NCBI GenBank assembly: GCA_030674185.1
Contig: JAPXFY010000015.1
Location: 18,653,989-18,717,988, forward strand
From: Monoplex corrugatus
Taxonomy: Eukaryota; Mollusca; Gastropoda; Littorinimorpha; Ranellidae
Direction: 5' to 3'
DNA length: 64,000 nt
Positions 47,201-57,779 of the stretch are shown here, in pieces (positions within the stretch are counted from its first letter, which is position 1; the number at the start of each line of letters is the position of its first letter). Under the pieces are notes generated by a model. It worked only from the letters and a program-made list of their open reading frames with translations, did no database searches and was not told where the DNA came from. The position numbers and the translations under genes were made by a program.

Positions 47201-48711
47201 ACACCACTTCTGCACTACGTTCCGACAGAGTAGTGGCTGAAAGATCACAGGCCTTTGATTCCTGACAATGGCAGAATATAGTGAACTTATACCTGTGCTA
47301 AAGTCTTACGTAATACAGTATCATGGAGGGCTAATACTACAGCGGTATGACTAAGCCATGGTTGGCTATGAGCTATCCCCTAAGACCGCTGAAGGTGTCT
47401 GGGAGAAGGGGAGGATGACAAGGGGACATAAATCTGACTGCTAGGCGTGCCACCTTTGTCCACTGGATGACGCGGTGTGTCCCGAGCCGCTGGCCTGACA
47501 AATGACTTGGGACCAAGACCTTGGCAGCAAGGGGAGAGCAGGACCTACTGAATTATGGTTCAATATGGTCTCCCTGGGACCTACAATAACACATTGCACT
47601 ATCGCCATTCTGCTGGTCAGAGAACAGCCCAAAGAGAATTATTGAATTATAGCGTGGTATAATCTCTTCAGGGGCTTTAATAATAACACATTGCACTGTT
47701 ATCATTCTGCTGATCTGAAAGGAGGTTTTTAGTTTTGTGTTCTTTCAAGGGGAAGAAATATGTTTCATCGTTTGTTTATTAAGCATATGTCTGTTTCTCT
47801 GCTTATCTCTTGGCCATATGTTTGTTTCAACATGTCTGTGGACCAGACATTCTGCGTGTATTGATCGCAGTCATGTTCTGAAAGCTTAGGTCTGGAAGGC
47901 AGAATAAGGTCTTCTCGTAAAAATTTATGTATAGCGAGTTTTGTATGCTTTGTGAGTTTTTCAGTCCCCAAGATGTTACTGATGCATTCCTGATGTATAC
48001 AGTGTGGCTGGGATGCACAGATGTGCATTGTTTTTGGAACCTTTTTCCGACACTTTGCTTTTAGAAACCAAGGCATTAAAAGGGATTTGTACAGACTGTT
48101 TTTCTAAGTAGTACCAAAAACAGACTAGGAGCTAACATCAGAAACAGACTAGAAACTTGCCTGTAATGTGTAATTATCTTTATGTAACCAGAGTGGCACG
48201 CTGTGTAATGAATAGTTGAGGATATGTTTTCAACAACACTAGTATATGAAAAAAAACACAAAGTGTAGTGTGTTTGTTTCTTATATTCTGTCACCGCCAG
48301 GTCCTGCGTAGTCTTTAGCCTCTGCCCTTTCAACTTTAAAGCAATCATTGCAAAAACTTAAGTAACGTTATGTGGCATTTAGAAACTGACAGGCCATATC
48401 TGTTTGGCTTGACAGATCTGCATGTTTGGTTTGAATTTGAATGTAATACGGTATTATCTTTTGAAGTCCTTGAATATATAGTAGGAGTAGTCGGCTATTG
48501 ATAAGGCAGGACTTGGACTTGAAAAACGTGAGGTGTTTTGATCAGAGACAGACACTCTGCACTTTATCATCTGCCAGTATTGTTGAAAACAAAAATGGGC
48601 AATGTTTTATTTCCAAGCAGAGCACACGATTACACCTGTATAATTGACTAGTCTCTAAGAATAGACTGCTTATTGTTTTCCCTGTTTTGATGAGAGGAAT
48701 TTCTGTTTCAG

Positions 48712-48810
48712 TGGACCACAGTTCAGTCAGTGAGTGCTCTGATGACTCTGAGGATAGCGATGCAGGACGAGACTTGAAGGACTACACCTGCCAGCACTGC
48801 TTCACAAACG
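48712..48810 (+). CDS. RERE: RERE/Atrophin exon: first half of GATA-type zinc finger
   Basis: The acceptor is TTTCTGTTTCAG and the donor is AACG/GTAGGT at 48811. The 99-nt exon enters and leaves in phase 1, joining the SANT exon as ...VEFLDHSSVSECSDDSEDSD. It continues with LKDYTCQHCFTN. The acidic serine stretch is typical of RERE between SANT and the finger, and C-Q-H-C supplies the first two zinc ligands of the C-x2-C-x18-C-x2-C finger. The intron interrupts the finger itself, four residues after the second cysteine. All boundaries keep the frame with both neighbours. Confidence 0.95.
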
Positions 48811-48852
48811 GTAGGTATTTTATTGTCTGTTGACATGAAGTCGCCAGTTGTA

Positions 48853-48939
48853 GGTTTGCCACCACCCTATCCATCAAGAAACTGGTGGGCAGGGGAGGGA
48901 ATGAACAGGTGGATAGGGTGAGGTAAGTGAAAAGGTTAA
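48853..48939. mobile_element. TTAA palindromic MITE, copy 15, degenerate, near donor
   Basis: CACCACCCTATCCATCAAGA with GGTGGATAGGGTGAGG and a GTTAA end. It begins about 42 bp after the donor of the zinc-finger exon. The left TTAA is lost. Confidence 0.5.
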
Positions 48940-48995
48940 GTTGATATTATGAGAATTTCATTGCATTGGGGCTGGTTTGTGGTTTGTTAAACTAG

Positions 48996-49062
48996 CAGTC
49001 TCCCCCTCCCCTCCCCTCCCCTCCCCTCCCCTCCCCTCCCCCTCCCCTCCCTCCCTCATCCC
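48996..49062. repeat. (CCCCT)n tract, G-quadruplex-capable on minus strand
   Basis: About 12 CCCCT-type units. The complementary strand has many GGGGA runs with 1-2 base spacers, which meets the usual quadruplex motif, and the plus strand could form an i-motif. It starts about 185 bp inside the intron. Confidence 0.9.
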
Positions 49063-49840
49063 ACCCCCTGTGGGGATGCTGTGGGCTCTTTCGGTATTAA
49101 ATAGTATCCCCATCTACTGGAAATTCTGTGCTAGAAATTGCCTCTTTTCAGTCACTATTTTTATTTATGCCTTGTTCCTTTGCTTTCTGCCATCTCTTCC
49201 TTTCTCATTTTCTGTTTTGTTGGTCCATTCACCTGTATGTTCTGTCCTATGAGGATGCTGTGGGATGTCTTATTATCAGTAGTATACCCACCTTCTGGAA
49301 GTTCTGTGCTAGAAATTTTCTCTTCTCTGTCATTTTCTTTGTTTCTGCCTTGTTCCTTTGCTTTCTGTCATCTCTTCTGATCATTTTCTGCCTTGCTGGT
49401 CCATTCAGCTGTATGTAAAACCCTAATACTTTATCTGACAATTGGTAATTGGGTGCATCTAATTAACTGCAATTTGGCTGTAAGAAAATGTGATGTGCAG
49501 AGGCAGTTTTAGGTAAGTTAGGCTAGATTTTGTGTATATATGTGTGTGTGAGTGTGTGTGTTATCTCTGTGTGTGTCTGTGTGTGTGTGTTTTAGTGGCA
49601 TTCGTTCTGTACCTCTGCATTCAGTTTGGTTTTTCAAACCCTCCAGTGATGAATTTGGCAGAATGGCCAACGCTAGGGGCATACATCCTTAGATCATATG
49701 CATGAATGCATTGATATGTGTCCTTAATTCTGTTTTCCAAGTTTTTTTTAATGAGATGTTGTGTGTGGTTTGCTGTAGCTCTGATATGGAGTTGCACAGA
49801 TGGCTGGGCTTTTAAGCAGTAATAACGATAATGATTGTAT
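49063..49840 (+). repeat. Dispersed repeat family B, tandem 5' parts plus 3' part
   Basis: Two 5' parts lie head to tail: 49068-49240, and 49249-49415 beginning CCTATGAGGATGCTGTGGG. A middle and a 3' part follow (CATGAATGCATTGATATGTG at about 49702; GGCTGGGCTTTTAAGCAG at 49801), ending AATAACGATAATGATT. The overlapping Cys/Phe/Leu-rich frames are incidental. Confidence 0.7.
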
Positions 49841-49989
49841 GTTTTCCATAAAGCCATACATACTCCTGTCTGTTAAGATTGATAATTGGGTACATTCATA
49901 TTCATTGCATTTTTAACTCAAGGAAATGTAAACTACTTAGTTGTAAGTTTAGATACTTTTAGCCAGTTTGTATATATATATATCTTTTT

Positions 49990-50225
49990 GTGTACTTAGT
50001 TTATGCATTCATATTCAGGTTTGTCTCTTGATCCCACTGGTGATGATAAGTTTGATGGAATGATGAGTACCAGGGGCATATCTTTAGAGCGCTTGTGTGA
50101 AGGCAGTGATGTGTGTACTTAATTTTCTTCGCATGTTTTCATTTTTCCAGGGTCGTTGATAGCCTTGATATGGCTCTTGAGTTGTGGGCTGAGTTTTATA
50201 TACTATTACTGATAACTATGATTAT
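49990..50225 (+). repeat. Dispersed repeat family B, 3' part
   Basis: GTCTCTTGATCCCACTGGTG, ACCAGGGGCATATCTTTAGA, CTTGATATGGCTCTTGAG and GGGCTGAGTTTTATATACTA parallel the other 3' parts. It lacks the 5' portion. Confidence 0.65.
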
Positions 50226-50539
50226 TATTAACTATCAGTCTCATTTTGCAAGTTTGATTGAGATGTGTCGTCTCTGGTCACAAAATTGAAAAAAAAAAAA
50301 AGTTGTGTGTATGGATGCATGCAGCAAGTAATGTTGATGAATTATGGTTTGACCTTTAGTGATAGTGTGTGTGGATATTGTTTTACTTAAGTTTTGTTTT
50401 TATTTGTTGTTGGTTTACCCTGCAGCTAGTGCAGGCTTTCAGATTTTCCCTTTGCGGTTAAAATTCATAATGCATTTTTCCCAGACAGAACGATTTTAAT
50501 GCTTTTGTAAAATCAGTGTGGTCAATAGGGTACACAAAG

Positions 50540-50562
50540 GTGTGTGTGTGTGTGTGTGTGTG

Positions 50563-50594
<32 letters not shown>

Positions 50595-50608
50595 CAGAGA
50601 CAGAGAGA
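50540..50608. repeat. TG then GA microsatellite
   Basis: TG array followed by GAGAGAGAGACAGAGACAGAGAG. Confidence 0.9.
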
Positions 50609-50929
50609 AATACTGGTAATGTCGACCTTCTTGTACTGATACATTTGTTCCCAGTGTACCAGTACAGACCCGTTTATCAGTGTCGCCATAGTAAACTGCA
50701 AGCTCAGGACATTAACCCATGTTTATGTTTTTTTAATCTTGGTGTGGGCAGTGATAATGGTATCTTGATAGTATCTGTCTTAAGAACGACATATGAATAT
50801 ATCTGTACTGTCTTAAGGTCAGAACCGTTCTGATTAGAAATGTCAAAAATGGAAAAGAAAACGTTAGTTGCGTACAGCAAGAAAAGGAGTTGAGTTTTTG
50901 ACTATGGCCAACGTGGTGTGTGAAGTGTT

Positions 50930-51645
50930 GTGCATTAGGCGGACATTTTGAGAGGAGCAGACTGTTCCGTCAAGTCAAGGTGACGGGCATTGTGCGCGGC
51001 CGTGTTGAAGATCAATACAGCCCTGATAAATGTGTAATGAGCAATGGAGGGCCATATCCTGATAAATATTGTTGCTTTCACTGCTAGAAGGCCAGCCCTG
51101 GTGGTGCGATGTTTGCTCGTTGAATAGACAGACTCCAGCCCGGGGCTTTGGTGGCATTGATTTTCTCCTGCTGTCCCCTGCTGGTTTGACAAGACGTGCT
51201 GCACGTGCTGAAGCCGGGGGGCCTTGCTGCTGCCCTGCCGTGTGCAAGGGGGGGAAAGTCATCAATACAAATTGGGACCAGAACTGGATGTCAGAGCTCT
51301 GGGACATCGCCCTCGGCCGCCCGCCTTGTTCCCACAATGCTTTGCCAAGACCCATAAAATATTCACATTCTTCGTCTTGGCTGCCTGGCACTTTCATTGG
51401 CTGCGTGGGATTTATGTCGTGAGGAGAGGGGGTTTGTCGGCTGTAGCCGCGACACTTTCTTTGCGCCTGGTGAAGATAAGGTGGCTGTCAGTCTTTTGGC
51501 TTGGTGTGGTTTCTACTGGTGACCCTCCCACCTCTCTTGTCCATGCTCATCCACTATGCATGAATGCTGTCTTCTTTTGGGGCTTGTTGGCTGAAAACAC
51601 GGCGACACCCTTGATTTGTGTGCCCTTTGACTCGGCTGGCTGAGA
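50930..51645. other. GC-richer non-repetitive intronic block
   Basis: The longest repeat-free GC-richer block in the 8.1-kb intron. It contains GATAAATG/TAATGAGC-type words (51025-51045) and CCATAAAATATTCAC (51352-51366). Open frames exist on both strands, but none has a domain or exon boundaries. Texture suggests a possible cis-regulatory element; unproven. Confidence 0.3.
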
Positions 51646-52002
51646 TAGGATGATGGAAAATGATGTTCATAAGTCCGTGTGGGCAAATTGGGGAAACAGT
51701 TACTTGACTGAAATAAGGAAAGGATGTTTAACATGTCGGTAGTTTTCAGTTGTTTCGGTTTGATGGTTGGTTTTATTCGGGATACAGTTGAACAATTCAG
51801 TTGAACATGATTATTAATTATGGCTTTTACATGGGAACAAGACTGTTGATTATAGGTTGGTTATGTCTTCTGCCTTGAGCTGGTTCAACTTTTAACATTA
51901 ACATATATATGTATGCGACATCATCCCACCCCCTGCACATAATAATGCATACAGGCAAGTTTGCATGCATATGCGTGCTCGCACTTGCACCCCCGTTTAC
52001 TT

Positions 52003-52035
52003 GCGCGCGCGCGCACACACACACACACATACATA

Positions 52036-52092
<57 letters not shown>

Positions 52093-52200
52093 ACACACAC
52101 ACGAGAGAGAGATTTCCCCACATCACCACATCCTTCCCCCTCTCTCTGTCTCTCTGTGTCTCTCCATCTCTTGCTCTCCCTCTCACTTTCCGTGGGTCTC
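52003..52200. repeat. CA then CT compound microsatellite
   Basis: CGCGCGCGCGCA head (52003-52014), CA array to about 52101, GAGAGAGAG and CT-rich sequence to about 52190. Confidence 0.95.
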
Positions 52201-52419
52201 ACTCCTGCTAACAAGGCACGCACGCACACACACACGACATCCCCCTGCAGCTTGTTTGACACAAGAGCAACCAAGTGATGCCTAAATCGTTGTGAATGGG
52301 TGACTATAATCTGCCGTGTTCTTGACAGTTTTACAGGTTCAGTTGTTGGGGCCATCATGCTGTCATCAGTAGAGCAGCTGCCACACGCTTGGTGCATCCC
52401 CAAATAGTACAGATGTTAA

Positions 52420-52860
52420 AACAGAATTTGGAATGACTTGAAACTGTTGAAAGTGCTACACTCTTTTCAGTATATAGGTTGAAACAGAATTTGGAATGAC
52501 ATACACCGGCATAAAGTACCACACACACAAGTGTTTGAACACAATTTAGAATGACATTAACCCTTTGACTGTCGCACCCTATCCACCATCTGCAGAAACT
52601 TAACCTTTTGACTCCCTCACCCTATCCACCAGCTTTCTGTAGGTGAGGGAATCAGAGGGTTAAGTTTTTGTTTTGCCAGTGTGGTTGACAAAGTAGGATG
52701 TTGGTGGGCAGGATGCAGGAGTCAAAGGGTTAAACTATAGGCCCCATAAGTAACGCACACTTAAGCACAAAAAACAGACTTTGGAATGACGTTAACGTTC
52801 TGTATAAAGTGCCACATTGCTTTAAGTACATGTGTTAAAACAGAATTTGGAATAACTTGC
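52420..52860. repeat. Short tandem array interrupted by a MITE
   Basis: Units carrying ACAGAATTTGGAATGAC and (C/G)TATAAAGT(A/G)CCACA appear at about 52420, 52480, 52540, 52780 and 52845. The MITE at 52557-52733 sits inside one unit, right after AATGACA. The sister unit at about 52786 reads AATGACGTTAACGTTCTG, which shows a pre-existing TTAA at the equivalent place. Confidence 0.7.
52557..52733. mobile_element. TTAA palindromic MITE, copy 16, with inferred empty site
   Basis: The left end is TTAACCCTTTGACTGTCGCA and the right end is GCAGGAGTCAAAGGGTTAA. It is flanked by the halves of a tandem unit, and a sister unit has a single TTAA at the corresponding position. This is the best evidence in the window for insertion at TTAA with TTAA duplication, the piggyBac-superfamily hallmark. 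Confidence 0.85.
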
Positions 52861-53039
52861 AGACAGGATGCAGATGGTGCATCAAAGACATGAATGTGTC
52901 GTTAGTTTCTGCAGACCGTTTTTATGTGTAAAAGGTATTGCTTTTTTTTTTTTTTTTTTTTTTATATATACCGTGGTAGACTGATCGTTCCCCCAAACGA
53001 GGTGAGCATTAAAAAACAGACGTTTTAATTGCTCCTCTT

Positions 53040-53290
53040 TCACACGGCACTGCACTGTAAGGCCCGGTGATAAACTTGCGAGTCCCCTGGGGATGTTGAG
53101 CTCATCCAGCTCCCAGTGACGCTTAAATTGTCAGCACACCACACTGCACGAGAAATTCATGAGCCCACACTTCCTCCGATGACTGGCCTGATCATGAAAA
53201 ATGCAGGGCTTATTTTCTTCTTGCCAGCCGGCTGAGCTTGTTTCTGTGTTCATCAATAGCTGATGCTTTTCCCAGCTCCCAGCAGCTGTT
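53040..53290. other. Non-repetitive balanced-composition intronic block
   Basis: Dense mixed-sequence block between poly-T/TATATA (52942-52972) and a TG run. No frame has a domain. It might be a regulatory element, supported only by its lack of repeats. Confidence 0.25.
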
Positions 53291-53454
53291 CTACACGTGC
53301 GGTGGTCTGCCCCTGTGTGTGTGTGTGTGTAGGTGTCGGGTGTGTATGCATGGTTGGGCAACCTATTGGAAATGGGAGACTTTACGATTAATGTGTGCAG
53401 CTATGATATTTTATGCTGTAATCATGTGGATAAGTTGGTTTCAGCGATAATCAC

Positions 53455-54440
53455 ACCCCCTGTGGGGATGCCAGGGGCTCTTTCAGTATAAATAATATTC
53501 CCACCTGGAAATACTGTGCTAGAAGTTTCCTCTTTTCTGTCGCTCTCTGTTTCTTTCTTCCTCCACTGCTTTCCGTCATTTCTTCCTATCATTTTCTGCC
53601 TTGCTGGTCCATTTACCTGTATGTGTTAGATACAGTCTAACGCACTTTCTGAGTTTCTCTCAGGATTGATAATTGGGTGCTTGTATAAACCCCTTGGCAA
53701 GATACATAATTAAAATTATACTGTAAGACAATGGCTTAAAATTACGGGAGTCAACTTGCCTACGGGCACTGTTTATGATTTTTGCTGCTCTCACATAAAC
53801 ATTTCCTAGAAAAGTATACATATATTTAGAAAGGAGAAATCCTGAACTGCACTATAAAAGTAAATAAATGCATGTTTGCAGGAGAAAGTGAAATTACAGA
53901 ATGTTAGAATAAAAAACACATCCACACACATATGATGAGAAGTATAATGTAAACAAATCAAACTGAACGACAACCTGCATTCCATCAATGTCTGATGTAC
54001 AGTAAATACCCTTCATCATGTGCTTGAGCCTCTCTCGTTCATTTAGAACCAAAGACAAAGAATATTTTACCTCATAATCATCGGCAGAGTTACTGTCAAC
54101 AAAAGTCCCAACTTGTCAACCTCACGGTCAGTCCCAGTCTCACTCATTTCTGTGCAAAAACTTACAGAAATCAATCAAAGAACAGTAAAATGGCAACCGT
54201 GTGAAAGGGAGAGGCTGTGCAAAAGAAGCCTTATGATTGGTCAATTTGTACTCGCTTTATAGTTCAGACAGTATTTAGTGGGAGATATGAATGAAGCCAC
54301 GGTTTTGGGGTATCATGCTTGGACAGTAAAGCCATGATTGTGCCTGGGGGGGGGGGGGGGGGGGGGGGTAGGTGCATTTTGGGCTCTGGGGAAATGAGAT
54401 ATGTGGAAGCAGTTTTAAGTGACTTAGGCTTGTTTTACTT
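53455..54440 (+). repeat. Dispersed repeat family B split by about 670 bp
   Basis: The 5' part (53455-53690; CCCCTGTGGGGATGCCAGGG to GATAATTGGGTGC) and the middle part (54361-54435; GTGCATTTTGGGCTCTGGGG) would be contiguous in the 42538 copy. About 670 bp of unrelated AT-rich sequence plus a poly-G run of about 23 (54347-54368) separates them. A later insertion is the likely cause. Confidence 0.65.
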
Positions 54441-55780
54441 TATATACTGATCCGCCACACCCAGAAATTGCTTCAGGAAATTTCTTTCACATGACATACT
54501 GCAATGTGAAAATAACTTTTTCCCATTGTTGACTTCTTATGAGTGTGTGTTTTTAATTTGTAAATTGGAGACAAAACTGAAGTGAGAGAGAGAGAAATTT
54601 CCTTGAAAGATTGGCTGATTGCTTCAGATTGTTCAACCATGATAGATCTGAAAATATGGCACTGTAAGATACAGGAGGGCTGACAGACGATGGAAAGGGA
54701 TACAGTTAAAACCAAAACCAAGATGGTCAAAACACTGCTTGTGTCACACAACAGGAATGAAATAGAAAAATACTGTGCTGAAAACCACTTCAGTTTAGAC
54801 AAAGCAAGTGAGACAAAATGACAGTAACGTTTTATTTTCCGCTGGTAAAGGTTATTGACTGTAAGGCTTTGTTCAAACTTGCCATTGTTACTATTAGAAC
54901 TGTATGTGCTTGCCATGGCAATTATACAAGAATGAACAAAAACGAGTCTGGGACAAAGATCAGTTGGCCGAAAATTTGCACCTGTCTTGTCTGGTTGTAT
55001 TAATTTTTTTCTGGTTCCTGTTTATAATTACAATATTTTATTTTATTTATAGCGCAAAATCTTGACTGCAGGCGGTCACACTTTTTTTAAATAACAGAAA
55101 ATCAAACATTCAGATATTTCATAAAACGAGAAAAATGTGTAACTGAAAAACTGAATCGGGTCAGACGCAGCAACTGCCAGAGCAGAGAAGAGAAAATAGA
55201 AGGGTGTCCCTTCACGTCATTAACATACATAGCACCAGCCTACCGGCTGAAGGCAGAGAGAGAGAATGAAGCATAGCATGTGCCTTTGCCAGTGACAGCA
55301 GTAGGAAACCTTAGGCAACCGGGCCTGTCTGGCTGAAGGGCTCTTGATTTGAGAGTGTGCAGAATAGGCCCTGTCAATCTTTGCTGGCTATTGATTTTTC
55401 TCTCTTTCTCTCGGTCTGTGGCTCTTTTATGCCATTAAAGCCCATACAGGAAAGACAGTAGTGTTAGGGAACTTTCATGCTCACCATTATGCAGTAAGTA
55501 ATGGAGAGTGCCGGGTCTGGAAGAGGGGGGGGGGGGGGTGAATGAGAGCCGGCCCCCTCCTCATTCCTATCCCCAATCCCTCCATTTGCGGTCTTTTTTC
55601 TCCCCACAAAAGCACTAGTAGACAGTCATGAACTTTTGCATGAAGACCAGCAGCAGTCGTTTTCAGTCACTTTGATCATGCACCATGAAACTAATAAGAT
55701 TAATAAAAAAAAAAATTTTTTAAATTAAAAAGAAAGAAAGAAAAGAAAGAAAAAGAAAAGGAATTTAGTTGAGAGAATTA
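54441..55780. other. Intronic stretch, nothing recognised
   Basis: AT-rich to mixed sequence. Poly-G at 55527-55539 and an A/AAAG-rich tract at 55705-55760 are the only notable features. The minus frame 54473-54916 has no recognised domain. Confidence 0.4.
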
Positions 55781-55794
55781 CTTAGATCATTATG

Positions 55795-56145
55795 TATGTG
55801 GGTTTGTGTATGTGTGTGTGTGTTATTACTTATTTTTGTTAGTTTTTTTTAAAGCCCAGATGAATGTATAGCCATATCACAGCTGTAGTGTGTGTATGTG
55901 TTATTAGGTATTTTTGTTTTGTTTAAAGCCCAGCTGAATGCGTAGCCATATCAGAGCTGTAGAGTGGTGTGTGTGTGTGTGTGTGTGTGTGTTATTAGAT
56001 ATTTTTGTTTATAGCCCAGCTGAATGCATAGCCATGTCAGAGCTGTAGTGTATGTGTGTGTATGTGTGTTATTAGTTATTTTTGTTTAAAGCCCAGCTGA
56101 ATGCACAGCCATACCAGAGCTGTAGTGTGTGTGTGCGTGTATGCA
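55795..56145 (-). repeat. Tandem array built from reversed family-B tails
   Basis: Four units each contain (TG)n, TTATTAGTTATTTTTGTTTA and AAGCCCAGCTGAATGC, then AGCCATATCAGAGCTGTAG. The reverse complement of the last part matches the family-B 3' end (CTGATATGGCT...GCTGGGCTTT). The period is about 80-110 bp, varying with TG length. Confidence 0.8.
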
Positions 56146-56920
56146 TACGTGTGATGACAGCAGGTGCTTATTTATTAACTGGGATGTGTTATTGACTTGA
56201 TGTCTGCTTGCATAAATGGATGAATGTATGTGTGCATGTATGGATGAATGCATGTACGTATGAATGATGGTAACCTTGTTTGGCTCATTGTAAGTATAAA
56301 TATTTTATTGTGAAACAGTGAGCACTCAGGACACAGACACTGACCTGTGGCTTGTTATGAAGGCCACCGACCCAATACACAGACCACAGATTGAGATGTG
56401 GAGGTCAACATTGGTGGTGTCCATAATTCATTTTAAACATCATCCGTTGGCTGTGTCATAGGATGGTGTTATAAACGTGTTATTTTTATCTTCTGTCGTC
56501 GTAACAGAAAATGTCATTGTAGCAGCGCTTTGGAACTTTGCATACACTTGGCCCAGTTATTCCATGACTGAATTAGTGCAAACCTTGAGATCATTTGTTA
56601 TGATGTCACTTCGGGTACGTTCATTCCAAGCGTTATGGCCACAATTAGCATTGAGCAGCATGCTTACATGAAAACTGAATTTTATGAAGGAAGTTCTGTC
56701 ACGGATATGTTAAAAACACTACAGAGTATATGTATGACTGAAGAACAATAATTTTAAGGAATTGCTGTGGGGGGAAAGAAAAAAACAGTACATGGAACAA
56801 TTTGGACAGAAGTAAATCAGCTTCCCCTCAAACTAACTCTTTTTTTTTTTTTTAAAGAAATATAGATGTGTATAAAACCCTTGGACAATTACATCACTCT
56901 CCTCTGTTTGACTGTTGCAG
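56146..56920. other. Intron end before zinc-finger exon 2
   Basis: A short degenerate ATGNATG-rich patch (56210-56265) and a poly-T run at 56840-56853 precede the acceptor. No other element is seen. Confidence 0.4.
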
Positions 56921-57120
56921 TTTCCAAAGATTGGCACCATGCGGGCAAGGAGCGTGGTTTGCTATGTACGGAATGTCGGCTGTTCTACAAGAAGTACGGG
57001 GAGGCGCGCCCGCTAGACGGGGACAAGGACGGCTCACAGTACCTCTTCAAGCCGGTCAAGGAGGAAGACGAGGCTGTCAACGGCAAACACAATATGCGCA
57101 CAAGACGTGGCAATTCTGCT
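56921..57120 (+). CDS. RERE: RERE/Atrophin exon: second half of GATA-type finger
   Basis: The acceptor is TTTGACTGTTGCAG and the donor is GCT/GTAAGT at 57121. The 200-nt exon takes one base from the previous exon (phase 1) and ends in phase 0. The peptide reads VSKDWHHAGKERGLLCTECR, then LFYKKYGEARPLDG, YLFKPVKEEDEAVNGKHNMR and TRRGNSA. C-T-E-C supplies the last two zinc ligands, giving C-x2-C-x18-C-x2-C as in vertebrate RERE. The FKPVKEED...GKH.MRTRR block is diagnostic of RERE and separates it from other GATA-finger proteins such as MTA. CpG content is clearly above that of the flanking introns. Confidence 0.97.
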
Positions 57121-57163
57121 GTAAGTTGTCATCTGTTGTGCTAAAGATTTTTTGTAACATCTG

Positions 57164-57645
57164 ATTTGGTCGTCGTGGAACGTTTAAGTGTGGTGGTATA
57201 GTACATAATTTGTTCATCGTGGAATGTTAAGTGTGGTGGTACAGTATCTTCCAAATTCAGAAATGCTTTGGTAACTCAAGATGTGATCATAATGTGAATG
57301 TGTGTGTGTGTGTGTGTAATAACGCTAATATGATATAACAATGACAAGGCTACAGACCCATTTCTTCGTTGTTTTGGAAAAGATAAGTCTTGAATCTATT
57401 TAATTGGTCATCATAGGATGTTAAGTGCAATAGTATACTGTGTTGTAAATTTGAAAATGCTCTCATAGCTGAATTTGTCATCCTGGTTCAGTCAGAACAT
57501 TTAAATTAAGTACATGTATTTTATTATCTTGGACCTCTGAAAACACTTTGCTAGCTCACGACAGGAACATAATTTGGTCATCACAGGATGTTAAGTACAA
57601 AAATATTATACCCTGTACATATAAAAATGCTTCTATAGCTCAAGA
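57164..57645. repeat. Degenerate local repeat
   Basis: Units beginning (T/A)TTTGGTCATC.(T/C)(G/A)GGA and continuing TGTTAAGTG occur at about 57169, 57209, 57405 and 57574. Longer shared blocks include AAATGCT...ATAGCTCAAGATGTGATCAT. Four old, diverged copies. Confidence 0.65.
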
Positions 57646-57779
57646 TGTGATCATGGTTGAGCAGAGAGTTTATTAAGATGATAGATATAACTGCATTCTT
57701 GTGATTTGGGAACTGCTTTGAGAGTGCAGTCATAGTAGACCAGTACTTTTGGAGTAGAGCAGTAATTTTGGATGTCTGG

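Larger units (their letters stand above)
34203..48711 (+). other. RERE: RERE intron of 14.5 kb
   Basis: The intron is bounded by GTGAGT at 34203 and TTTCTGTTTCAG at 48700-48711. It holds five MITE copies that are full-length or half, two minisatellites, several CA/CT arrays and dispersed family B. No additional exon was recognised. Confidence 0.85.
48811..56920 (+). other. RERE: RERE intron of 8.1 kb splitting the zinc finger
   Basis: Bounded by GTAGGT and GACTGTTGCAG. It contains two MITEs, three or four family-B copies, a C-rich tract close to the donor and a tandem array at 55.8 kb. I recognise no other exon in it. Confidence 0.85.

Noticed and set aside
47765..48076. A 103-codon minus-strand open frame
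   Set aside because: Protein-like composition, but no recognisable family and no splice context. An old transposon fragment cannot be excluded.
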